Assembly: GCF_000737325.1 (NCBI RefSeq)
Contig: NZ_CP011125.1
Span: forward strand, 9,114,001-9,178,000
DNA: 64,000 nt
Source of the DNA: Sandaracinus amylolyticus
Lineage (GTDB): Bacteria; Myxococcota_A; Polyangia; Polyangiales; Sandaracinaceae
Direction: 5' to 3'
Part shown: positions 56,587 to 64,000 of the stretch, in pieces
How the letters are laid out: the number at the start of each line of letters is the position of its first letter
Position numbering within the stretch: the stretch's first letter is position 1
Program-made: the position numbers and the translations under genes
Notes under the pieces: generated by a model
What the model saw: only the letters and a program-made list of their open reading frames with translations
The model's database searches: none
Told to the model about the DNA's origin: nothing

Positions 56587-56602
56587 AGCAATCGCGGGGC
56601 CA
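56587..56602 (-). promoter_or_regulatory. -24/-12 (sigma-54-like) promoter of the 46-residue ORF
   Basis: Reverse strand TGGCCCCGCGATTGCT: perfect TTGCT and TGGC halves, 10 of 12 fixed positions, correct spacing. Confidence 0.55.
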
Positions 56603-56751
56603 CCTCGAAAACCGTGAATTCCAAGGGATCGGCGCGGTGCTCGCCCTGGCGAGCGGGGCGATGCGTCGCACTGCGTGGCGACTTGCCCGCGCCTCGTCGC
56701 GAGAACGTCCCCGTCGCGCGTTCAGCGTCGCGCGAGCGCGCCTCCCCGACC

Positions 56752-57948
<1,197 letters not shown>

Positions 57949-58000
57949 GGTTCTGCCCTCCCAACTCTCCCGAAGAGACGACGACGACGAACGGCGGCGA

Positions 58001-58363
58001 TCAGTGCGTGAACCCCGGCGGATCGCTCGCGGGGAACGACTCCCACGACGCCTCTTCGACGACGTCGCGATCGAAGTCCTCGCCGTAGCGGCGCTCGAGA
58101 TCGGGGCGCGGGGCGAAGAGCTCGTCGCGCACGTGCGTGTAGAGCTCCTCTGCCGCGCGACGCAGCACGACGCCGCCCGCCGTCGCGAGCAGCGCGCCGA
58201 CGATGCCGCGGCGACGAACGCCGGAGACGAGCAGGACGCTGCCGATCACCGCACGCGCGACCGACCCGCCCGCGCCCTCGAGCGGATGCGGCGTGTGCAC
58301 GTGCCGCGCGCGCTCGCTCGTGGTCTGCGTGCTCGCTCCCGCCCTTGCCGTCCCCTGATGCAT
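58001..58363 (-). CDS. Small membrane-associated protein with a FPASDPP motif
   Basis: 120 residues from ATG 58363 (ggaggag upstream). The middle has two weakly hydrophobic Gly/Val-rich segments (ARAVIGSVLLVSGVRRRGIVGALLATAGGVVLRRA). The C-terminus VVEEASWESFPASDPPGF is a short motif that recurs at the ends of many small bacterial proteins of unknown role (EASxESFPASDPP). First gene of a probable operon with the anchored kinase. Confidence 0.75.
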   Translation of the reverse strand: MHQGTARAGASTQTTSERARHVHTPHPLEGAGGSVARAVIGSVLLVSGVRRRGIVGALLATAGGVVLRRAAEELYTHVRDELFAPRPDLERRYGEDFDRDVVEEASWESFPASDPPGFTH

Positions 58364-58423
58364 CTGCCCGCTCCTCCGTCGGTTTCGAGCTCGCTCGAGC
58401 CCTCGCCGTGTGCACCGCTTCCG

Positions 58424-58439
58424 AGCAGGCGACGTGCCA
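58424..58439 (-). promoter_or_regulatory. -24/-12 (sigma-54-like) promoter of the FPASDPP-protein/kinase operon
   Basis: Reverse strand TGGCACGTCGCCTGCT, 11 of 12 fixed positions, the best match in the window. Predicted start near 58413, leader about 50 nt. Confidence 0.72.
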
Positions 58440-58531
58440 TTCGCGATGGCTTGCATTCGGGGCTGCTCGCGCACCGAGCGCGTGGCGGTGCGCCCCGAGC
58501 GAGCCGGTCCGCGTCGCGCCTCGCCCACGAC

Positions 58532-58547
58532 GGGCCCGCGTGTTGCT
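58532..58547 (+). promoter_or_regulatory. -24/-12 (sigma-54-like) promoter of the 58578 gene
   Basis: GGGCCCGCGTGTTGCT with a perfect GTTGCT half, 10 of 12 fixed positions. Divergent partner of 58424-58439. Predicted leader about 20 nt containing aaggaga. Confidence 0.52.
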
Positions 58548-58577
58548 CTCGATCGGGGACGAAGGAGACGACGAGAG

Positions 58578-58820
58578 ATGGCGACCACGCACCAGCGAAT
58601 GTCCCCGCGCATCGCGCGACTTCCCGAGCCCGCGCGCACGAAGGCGATCGAGATGGTCAACGCGCTCGTGCGCGACGGCAGCAGCGAGGAAGAGGCGATC
58701 GAGCGCGCGGTCGCGATGTCGGCGCAGTGGGTCTACGAGCGCGCGCCGGGCGATCTCAGCGCGCTCGAGGGCGACGGAGCCACGACGCCCGAGCGGCCCG
58801 CGGCGCCGCCGCGGCGCTGA
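58578..58820 (+). CDS. Small soluble helical protein
   Basis: 80 residues from ATG 58578 (gaaggaga upstream). Two predicted helices (PARTKAIEMVNALVRDGSSEEEAIERAVAMSAQWVYER) and a Pro-rich tail. The central block resembles small DUF2188-unrelated helical stress proteins with a repeated 'A-x-A-x-A-x-W' ending. No certain family. It abuts the convergent 58821-59060 gene. Confidence 0.68.
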   Translation: MATTHQRMSPRIARLPEPARTKAIEMVNALVRDGSSEEEAIERAVAMSAQWVYERAPGDLSALEGDGATTPERPAAPPRR

Positions 58821-59060
58821 TCACAGCGCGATCGCGAGCAGCACGAAGTAGAGCGCGGCGAGCACGCCCCACGCGAGCGCGAGCGCGCGACGCCCTGCGC
58901 GCGCCGCGGCGACCGGAGCCGTCGGCGGGAAGCACGCGAAGGCGCGCTCGCGCGGGCTCGCGGCGCGCGTCCATGCCGCGGCCGTGGCGAGCGCGTGCAC
59001 CAGCGCCCACGACGCGAGCACGAGCGTGAGCGCGACGTAGAGCGCGATCGACGCGGTCAC
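58821..59060 (-). CDS. Small two-segment membrane protein
   Basis: 79 residues from GTG 59060 (gaggag upstream; overlaps the AsmA-like stop by 4 nt). Hydrophobic segments at about 4-29 and 58-78. Last gene of the AI-2E/AsmA-like operon. No family recognised. Confidence 0.7.
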   Translation of the reverse strand: MTASIALYVALTLVLASWALVHALATAAAWTRAASPRERAFACFPPTAPVAAARAGRRALALAWGVLAALYFVLLAIAL

Positions 59061-59983
59061 TTCGACTCCTCGTCGTCGTCGGGCCCCGCGTCCTCGTCGT
59101 CGAGCTGCACCGCGTCGGGCGCGCCGGCGATCGTCGTGACGAGCTCGACGCCGAACATCGCGAACATGCCGAGCGAGCCCGGCTCGGCGTCGGTCTGCAG
59201 GCGCGGGCGGACGCCGCCCTCTCCGTCGACGAGGTGCAGATCGAGGTCGATGTCGGAGCCGAGCACGGCGATGCGCATCTCGAAGAGGCCGAGCTGGCGC
59301 CATCCGGTGCGGATGCGCCCCGACGCGCGCTCGATGTCGGCCCGCACGTTCATCGGGAGCCCCTCGGTGCGCGCCTCGGCGCGGATGCGATCGAAGCGCA
59401 TCGCGATGCGGCCCTGGTCGTCGGTGTAGAAGCGCGCGAGACCCGAGGCGTCGTCGAGGTGGAACTCGGGCGCGTCCCCGACGCGCCACTCGCTGTCGAG
59501 GTCCTGGAACGCGACGTTCGCGAGGTCGAGCGTGATGCCGCGGCCCTGATCTTCGCCTTCGCTGCCCCGGTCGTCGTCGTCGTCGAACGCGCGCTCGAGG
59601 CCGAGACCGTCCTCGCCTTCGCGCTCGATCATGTAGAGCATCGCGCCCTCGATGCGCGCGCGGCGCACCGCGATCGCACCCTCGCGCACGAAGCGGCGCA
59701 CGTCGGGGTCGAGCTCGATGCGGCGGAAGCGCAGCGCCTCTTCGCCCTCGGGGGTCGTGAACACGACGTCGCGCGCGCGCACGTAGTCGGTGCGCAGCTC
59801 GTCGATCTCCCCGATGCGCATCGAGCCCGGGATCTCGTTCGAGATCACCGCCTGGAGCGCGTCGGCCGCGGCGCGACGGCCCACGGGAAGCGAGAGGTGC
59901 AGACGCGCCGCCGCGACGAGCGCGAGCACGAAGAGCGCGACCGCGGCGAGCACCCCGAGGGTGCGCCGAACGTTGGAGCTCAA
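59057..59983 (-). CDS. AsmA/TamB-like envelope protein, N-terminally anchored
   Basis: 308 residues from TTG 59983, supported by the aggaggaggag element. One membrane segment at about 9-28. The rest is periplasmic and beta-rich (ISNEIPGSMRIGEIDELRTDYVRARDVVFTTPEGEEALRFRRIELDPDVRRFVREGAIAVRRARIEGAMLYM), like the first repeats of AsmA-type lipid-transfer proteins. An acidic loop (AFDDDDDRGSEGEDQG) and an acidic C-terminus follow. The TTG overlaps the AI-2E-type permease stop by 4 nt, so the envelope functions are coupled. Confidence 0.72.
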   Translation of the reverse strand: MSSNVRRTLGVLAAVALFVLALVAAARLHLSLPVGRRAAADALQAVISNEIPGSMRIGEIDELRTDYVRARDVVFTTPEGEEALRFRRIELDPDVRRFVREGAIAVRRARIEGAMLYMIEREGEDGLGLERAFDDDDDRGSEGEDQGRGITLDLANVAFQDLDSEWRVGDAPEFHLDDASGLARFYTDDQGRIAMRFDRIRAEARTEGLPMNVRADIERASGRIRTGWRQLGLFEMRIAVLGSDIDLDLHLVDGEGGVRPRLQTDAEPGSLGMFAMFGVELVTTIAGAPDAVQLDDEDAGPDDDEESK

Positions 59984-61221
59984 ACGATCTCCTCCTCCTT
60001 CGCGATCCGGAGCGCCTCGAGCGTCAGGCGCACGACGAGCGGGCCGAGCATCAGGCCCCACCCGCCCGCGACGGCGAGCCCGCCGAGCATCGAGACCAGC
60101 ACCACGAAGGTGTGCATGTGCAGCCGCCCCCAGCGCGCGAGCACGGGGCGCAGCAGGTTGTCGACGGTGCCGACGACGAGGATGCCGACGCCCGCGAGCA
60201 GCGCGGCCTCCGACTCGCGACCGGTGAACGCGAGGCCGAGCGCGACCGGCACCCACACGAGCGCGGTGCCGACGGTCGGGATGAACGACGCGACGAACGT
60301 GAGCACGCCGAGCACGAACGGGCGCGGTACGCCGAGCGCCCAGTACGCGGCGGTCGCGATCACCGCCTGAACGAGCCCGGTGAGCCCGACGCCGACGAAG
60401 AGCCCGCGCCCCGTCTCGACGAACGCGCCGGCGAAGCGCAGCGCGTGGCGGTGCGCGATCGGCGTGTGACGCTCGACCCACTCGAACGCGCGCGGCCCGT
60501 CGACGAGACAGAAGAACGCAGCGGTGAAGAACACGAACAGGCCGAGCACGAGATCGGCGGTCGCGCCGGCGACGCTGCTCGCCATCGTCCACGCGCGCTC
60601 GCCCTGGCTGCGGAAGACGTGCACCACCGTCGGCACGTCGAGGTCGGGGCGCGGGATCGCGCCGTCGGGCGAGACGATCGCGATCACCGCCTGGCGCCCC
60701 GAGCGCGTCCGCGTGACCTCGTGCACGAGGTCCGCGGCATCGGCGGAGAGCGACACCGCGAGCCCGAGCAGCGGCCCGAGCGAGAGCACGAGCAGCAGCA
60801 TCGTGACCACCGCGGCCGCGGCGCGCCGCCCGTGGGTGACGCGCGCGAGGCGCTCGACGATCGGGCGCGCGAGCGCGGCGAACCACGCCGCGAGCGTGAG
60901 CCACGGCCAGAACGGCCAGAGCACGACGCAGGTCGCGACGAAGAGCAGCGCGAGCCCGACCCGCAGCGCGATGACGTGGCGCGGCGTCGGTGCGCCCGAC
61001 GAGGTCGTCGGCGGCGCGATCGGGACGCCGGGGTAGGAGCTGCTCGGGCTCGAGACGCTCGCGCGGAGCGGCGCGAGCGCGTCCACCGATGCGCGATCGA
61101 GATCGGGCGCTCCGAGCACGGGCGCGCGATCGAATGCGTCGAAGCGCGGATCGTCGTCGAGCGTGGCAGCGGTGCGTGCGACGACGGTGGCCGGCAACCT
61201 CACCGTCGTGCGCGTCGACAT
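59980..61221 (-). CDS. AI-2E/PerM-family membrane permease
   Basis: 413 residues from ATG 61221 (ggagg upstream). A polar 80-residue N-terminal extension precedes about eight membrane segments. Family marks: FWPWLTLAAWFAALARPIVERLARV, AFFCLVDG, GRGLFVGVGLTGLVQAVIATAAYWALGVPRPFVLGVLTFVASFIPTVGTALVWVPVAL, VDNLLRPVL. Members export small molecules or ions; autoinducer transport is not implied for this gene. First gene of a three-gene operon (AsmA-like, small membrane protein). Confidence 0.92.
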   Translation of the reverse strand: MSTRTTVRLPATVVARTAATLDDDPRFDAFDRAPVLGAPDLDRASVDALAPLRASVSSPSSSYPGVPIAPPTTSSGAPTPRHVIALRVGLALLFVATCVVLWPFWPWLTLAAWFAALARPIVERLARVTHGRRAAAAVVTMLLLVLSLGPLLGLAVSLSADAADLVHEVTRTRSGRQAVIAIVSPDGAIPRPDLDVPTVVHVFRSQGERAWTMASSVAGATADLVLGLFVFFTAAFFCLVDGPRAFEWVERHTPIAHRHALRFAGAFVETGRGLFVGVGLTGLVQAVIATAAYWALGVPRPFVLGVLTFVASFIPTVGTALVWVPVALGLAFTGRESEAALLAGVGILVVGTVDNLLRPVLARWGRLHMHTFVVLVSMLGGLAVAGGWGLMLGPLVVRLTLEALRIAKEEEIV

Positions 61222-61265
61222 CCCCCACCTCCTCGCGCGCTCTCGCGCCGCGTGCAGCCTCGTTG

Positions 61266-61281
61266 TGCAATCGTCGTGCGC
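61266..61281 (-). promoter_or_regulatory. -24/-12 (sigma-54-like) promoter of the AI-2E operon
   Basis: Reverse strand GCGCACGACGATTGCA: intact GCACG and TTGCA, 10 of 12 fixed positions, though the first G of the -24 GG is changed to C. Leader about 34 nt. Confidence 0.45.
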
Positions 61282-61288
61282 AACGCGA

Positions 61289-61648
61289 TCACGTGGATCC
61301 CACGGACGCGGCGCGTCCCGCTCCGTGGCTGCCGGCCGCGCCGTGCGTGCTCGCCTCGCCGGCTCGCCACGATCGCGCGCGCCGCGCTCGACGTCGCAAC
61401 ACGATCGTGATCGCCAAGCCCGCGACCGCGGCGCAGCCCGTCGCGACGTTGGTGGCGACGAACACCGCGTCCTCGATCAGCGCGCTGTAGATCGCGAAGC
61501 CGGTCGAGGCGCCGAGCTGTCCGATGAAGAGGAAGCGCGAGACGCCCTCGCTGCTCCCCTTCTTCCACTGCGCGCGCAGCTGCCAACAGAGGGTCGCGAC
61601 GAGCGTCATCGCGCTCGCGATGCCGATGGCTCGAGTGCCGGCGTCCAT
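61289..61648 (-). CDS. SemiSWEET/PQ-loop-like small membrane protein
   Basis: 119 residues from ATG 61648. Three predicted membrane segments. The first carries a PQ-loop-like Q after ATLCWQLRAQWKKGSSEGVSRFLFIGQLGASTGFAIYSALIEDAVFVATN, the pattern of bacterial SemiSWEET sugar transporters that work as dimers. The Arg/Gly-rich tail is cytosolic. The substrate is unknown; PQ-loop lipid or amino-acid carriers are possible. Divergent from the hydrolase at 61806. Confidence 0.72.
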   Translation of the reverse strand: MDAGTRAIGIASAMTLVATLCWQLRAQWKKGSSEGVSRFLFIGQLGASTGFAIYSALIEDAVFVATNVATGCAAVAGLAITIVLRRRARRARSWRAGEASTHGAAGSHGAGRAASVGST

Positions 61649-61805
61649 CGCGGCGAAGAAGAGCAGCCGCCGTACCGGACGAGGCCGAGGGCCGCGCTTG
61701 GGACACTCCGCCGCGCGGGCGGGGCACGATGCGCCGGATTTCGAGCGTTCGCGCGGCAATTCTTCGCCATCCAGCTCGGCACGACCGGTGCTCGTGGCTC
61801 ATCGC

Positions 61806-62738
61806 ATGGAGATGCTGGGTCACGCGCGGGTCGTGAGGGTGAACGACTGCGACGTGGCGTGGGGCGAGCTCGGCGAAGGCCCCCCGCTCGTGCTGCTGCA
61901 CGGGCTCGCGGACTCGCACCGCACGTTCCGGCGGATCGCGCCCGCGCTCGCGCGCACGCATCGCGTGCTGATGCCCGATCTACCGGGCCACGGGTACTCG
62001 GGGCGCCCCGCCGACGCGCCGTACGACGCGCCGTGGTTCGCATCGACGATCGCCGCGTGGATGGAGGCCGCGGGCGCGCCGCACGCGGCGATCTGCGGCC
62101 ACTCGTTCGGCGGCGGCGTCGCGCTCGCGATGCTGCGCGATCACGCGGCGCGCGTGGAGCGCCTCGCGCTGATCGCGCCCGGCGGGCTCGGCCGCGAGGT
62201 CACGCCGTGGCTGCGCTTCAGCGCGCTCCCGGTCGCGCGCGCGCTGCTCGGATCGATCCTCGCGCGTCGCATCGCGACGCGGCTCGCGGTGTCGCCGCTC
62301 GGCCCCGCGCGGTTCGCGCGCCCGGAGCCCGAAGAGCTCGCGCGCTACGCGGTGCTCGCGGCGATGCCGGGCACCGCCGAGGCGCTGCAGCGCATCCTCG
62401 ACGCGAGCCTCGACGTGAACGGACAGCGCGCGACGTTCTGGGAGGTCGTCGACGCGAAGACGACGCTCCCGCCGATCGCGGTGCTGTGGGGCATGCTCGA
62501 TCCGGTGCTGCCCTTCGCGCACGCGCGGCGCGCCGCCGAGAAGCTCCTGCACGCGTCGGTGCACGCGTACGAGCGCTGCGGCCACTTCCCGCACCTCGAC
62601 TGCCCGGAGCGCGTGCTCGCGGATCTCTCGGCGTTCCTCGGCGACGCGGAGCGCCCGTGCTGTCGGCTCGTCGACTGCGGCGACGACGGGACGCAGCGCG
62701 CGCAGTGGCTCGACGGTCTCGCGATGGCCGCGGAGTGA
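61806..62738 (+). CDS. Alpha/beta-fold hydrolase
   Basis: 310 residues (ATG 61806; ATG 61812 also possible). LVLLHGLADSHRTFRRIAPALARTHRVLMPDLPGHGYSGRP supplies the oxyanion region. The nucleophile Ser is in AICGHSFGGGVAL near 100, acid Asp in VLWGMLDPVLPFAHARRA near 233, and His in YERCGHFPHLDCPERV near 262. The canonical order contrasts with the permuted esterase at 31461. Substrate unknown; epoxide, ester or C-C substrates are all possible. Confidence 0.9.
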   Translation: MEMLGHARVVRVNDCDVAWGELGEGPPLVLLHGLADSHRTFRRIAPALARTHRVLMPDLPGHGYSGRPADAPYDAPWFASTIAAWMEAAGAPHAAICGHSFGGGVALAMLRDHAARVERLALIAPGGLGREVTPWLRFSALPVARALLGSILARRIATRLAVSPLGPARFARPEPEELARYAVLAAMPGTAEALQRILDASLDVNGQRATFWEVVDAKTTLPPIAVLWGMLDPVLPFAHARRAAEKLLHASVHAYERCGHFPHLDCPERVLADLSAFLGDAERPCCRLVDCGDDGTQRAQWLDGLAMAAE

Positions 62739-62754
62739 CGCGACGCGAACGACG

Positions 62755-62790
62755 AAGGAGCTCGTGCGTCGAGCGCGCACGAGCTCCTTT
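62755..62790 (+). terminator. Intrinsic terminator of the hydrolase gene
   Basis: A 14-bp stem (62755-62768 with 62776-62789) is followed by tttc. Confidence 0.85.
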
Positions 62791-62806
62791 CGCGTCCGAT
62801 CCGACC

Positions 62807-62836
62807 GAGGAGCTCGCGCATGCGCACGAGCTCCTC
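62807..62836 (-). terminator. Hairpin downstream of the 62847 gene, sharing arms with the previous one
   Basis: A 10-bp stem (62807-62816 with 62827-62836) around gcgcatgcgc lies 11 nt past the stop of the reverse-strand gene. Its cgagctcct arm is the same as in 62755-62790, so the arms could pair across hairpins. Confidence 0.55.
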
Positions 62837-62846
62837 TTCGTGATGA

Positions 62847-63335
62847 TCACGGGCTCGTGCGGCGACCGCGCACCGACGTCCTGCCCGGGCGCGCGCGCGG
62901 CAGCGTGTCGGCGTCCTCGTCGACGTCGGGCTGCTCCTCGTCGGTGCCCGCAGCGGAGTCGAGCGTCGCCTGCCCGACCAGCTGGGGCACGATGCCCGCT
63001 TCCATCGCGTCGCGATCGATCTGCTCCTCGAGCGAGTCGTCGCCCTCGATGCGCCGCGACCCACCGCCCTGCGTAGCGAGCAGGATCGCCTCGCCCGCGA
63101 GCTCTTCGACGGCCTGGGGATCGGTCGGCGAGTCGATCGGCGGGCGCTCGTGTCGATGCACGTCGGCGTCGTCCTCGGAGCGCGCCTCGCGGTCGAGCAT
63201 GCGATCGACGTCCTGCTCCTCGTGGAGCGCGGTGGGATCGGTCGTCGGCTCGAACGTCTTGGGCACGCTCAGCCCCGGCTGCGTCGCCGGGTCGCTGTCG
63301 ATCGTGCGGTCCTGATCGCGTCGTCGGCGGGACAT
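62847..63335 (-). CDS. Hydrophilic acidic protein of unknown function
   Basis: 162 residues from ATG 63335. Highly charged, with a basic start (MSRRRRDQDR), long Asp/Glu/Pro/Gly-rich low-complexity stretches and a basic end. Likely disordered, perhaps a nucleoid-, stress- or chaperone-like protein. No signal peptide. Shine-Dalgarno is weak. Divergent from the flavoprotein gene at 63480; both face -24/-12 motifs. Confidence 0.6.
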   Translation of the reverse strand: MSRRRRDQDRTIDSDPATQPGLSVPKTFEPTTDPTALHEEQDVDRMLDREARSEDDADVHRHERPPIDSPTDPQAVEELAGEAILLATQGGGSRRIEGDDSLEEQIDRDAMEAGIVPQLVGQATLDSAAGTDEEQPDVDEDADTLPRARPGRTSVRGRRTSP

Positions 63336-63364
63336 GGCTCGATGGAACCTCCGCGCTCTCTGGG

Positions 63365-63380
63365 TGCAGCCGCGATGCCA
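63365..63380 (-). promoter_or_regulatory. -24/-12 (sigma-54-like) promoter of the 62847 gene
   Basis: Reverse strand TGGCATCGCGGCTGCA, TGGCA-N7-TGCA spacing, 9 of 12 fixed positions. Leader about 19 nt. Confidence 0.45.
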
Positions 63381-63427
63381 CGCCGAGCGACCGAGCACGC
63401 GCGCGGCCTCTCGCCTCATCCTCGCCG

Positions 63428-63443
63428 TGGAACGCGGGTTGCG
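63428..63443 (+). promoter_or_regulatory. -24/-12 (sigma-54-like) promoter of the 63480 gene
   Basis: TGGAACGCGGGTTGCG, correct spacing, 10 of 12 fixed positions. Divergent partner of 63365-63380. Leader about 26 nt, containing cagga. Confidence 0.5.
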
Positions 63444-63479
63444 AAGCGAGGACGCGTCTCAGCCACAGGAGAACCGCCG

Positions 63480-64000
63480 ATGGAGAAGAACGCAGAGATC
63501 GCGCGGCTGCTCGACGTCGCGCGCGACTTCCGCTTCGCGATGCTCACGACGATCGCCGAGGACAAGCACCTTCATGCGCGCCCGATGACGATCGCCGAGC
63601 TCGACGAGGAGGACGGCGCGATCTGGTTCCTCGCCGCGAAGGACCACGCCTCGATCTCGGAGATCCAGCGCGACGCGCGCGCGCTCGTCACGATGCAGGG
63701 CGACGGCTCGTACGTGCAGTGGTCGGGTCGCGCCGCGATCGTCGACGATCCGATGCGCATCCACGAAGTGTGGAAGCCGAGCTTCTCGCTCTGGTTCCCG
63801 AAGGGACCCGAGGAAGGACGCCTCGCGCTGATCCGCGTCGACATCGAGGTCGGCGAGTACTGGGATCAGAGCGGCGTGATGAAGCTGCGCACGATGCTCC
63901 GGCGCGCGAAGGACGCGATCGCCGGGCGCGATGCCGACGAGACCCCGCGCGACGAGCGCGTCCACGGCCGCGTGAGCACGCAGCAGCCGAACGGTCGCGG
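63480..64000 (+). CDS. General-stress-26-like pyridoxamine 5'-phosphate oxidase-fold protein (3' end outside window)
   Basis: At least 173 residues from ATG 63480, open to the window end. FRFAMLTTIAEDKHLHARPMTIAELDEEDGAIWFLAAKDHASISEIQRDARALVTMQGDGSYVQWSGRAAIVDDPMRIHEVWKPSFSLWFPKGPEEGRLALIRVDIEVGEYWD is the split-barrel flavin-binding pattern of the GS26/pyridoxamine-oxidase-like family, usually FMN or F420 proteins of stress conditions. After about residue 145 the sequence becomes charged and may be a linker or tail. Fits the stress-regulon reading of its surroundings. Confidence 0.88.
   Translation, partial: MEKNAEIARLLDVARDFRFAMLTTIAEDKHLHARPMTIAELDEEDGAIWFLAAKDHASISEIQRDARALVTMQGDGSYVQWSGRAAIVDDPMRIHEVWKPSFSLWFPKGPEEGRLALIRVDIEVGEYWDQSGVMKLRTMLRRAKDAIAGRDADETPRDERVHGRVSTQQPNGR

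Noticed and set aside
61777-61792. -24/-12-like motif before the alpha/beta hydrolase (CGGCACGACCGGTGCT)
   Set aside because: The predicted transcription start falls about 3 nt before the ATG, leaving no room for a ribosome site.

Overview
The window is about 70% GC with very dense coding on both strands. It reads as a chromosome segment of a myxobacterium. The signs are three secreted Cys-rich or Ig-like proteins ending in a MYXO-CTERM-type Cys/membrane/Arg tail, two Hanks-type Ser/Thr kinases, a large PAS/GAF hybrid histidine kinase, many lipoproteins and what looks like heavy sigma-54 promoter use. A Sandaracinus-like member of the Polyangiales is a guess from gene style, not a demonstrated identity. 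I saw no rRNA, tRNA, insertion sequence, prophage or CRISPR array.

1-14.4 kb: tail of an unknown protein, an aspartate-type aminotransferase, a MYXO-CTERM protein, a cupredoxin-like lipoprotein, and a pair made of a DUF2135 protein and a 1542-residue alpha-2-macroglobulin-like protein overlapping by 4 nt. 14.5-19.4 kb: OsmC, a BTAD/AAA regulator, a DUF4242 protein and a diiron protein; OsmC and the diiron gene carry the same 50-bp block upstream. 19.4-24.6 kb: a reverse-strand metal/redox cluster (di-heme oxidoreductase, LolA-like, imelysin, P460-like cytochrome) divergent from bioB. 24.6-36.3 kb: a degenerate 42-bp repeat field, lipoproteins, an operon of a NIDO-domain MYXO-CTERM protein, GH1 glycosidase and YdeI-like protein, a lipoprotein esterase whose catalytic motifs are in circularly permuted order, an HD hydrolase and an SDR. 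36.3-44.9 kb: D-aminoacylase-like amidohydrolase, two VOC/unknown units, an NfeD plus two-flotillin operon, and a KDPG-aldolase-like protein without its catalytic residues.

45-64 kb is the most coherent part. It holds small membrane and stress proteins (two GlsB/YeaQ, DUF1328, a YtxH-like protein, a universal stress protein with a BrkB-like protein, an AI-2E-type permease operon, a general-stress flavoprotein), an RpoH-like sigma factor, a lone response regulator, a hybrid histidine kinase and two Ser/Thr kinases. Thirteen -24/-12 (sigma-54-like) motifs lie in the right orientation and close upstream of genes here, including both sides of three divergent pairs and the front of an unannotated 46-codon acidic, Trp-rich ORF. 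I infer a sigma-54-controlled envelope/stress island. No sigma-54 activator is in the window, so the signal source is open.

Other structure: six near-identical 41-bp tandem repeats with terminator-like geometry at 47.4-47.6 kb, a two-copy 85-bp intergenic element, and several intrinsic-terminator hairpins. Start codons were chosen from Shine-Dalgarno spacing and signal peptides; GTG and TTG starts are common.
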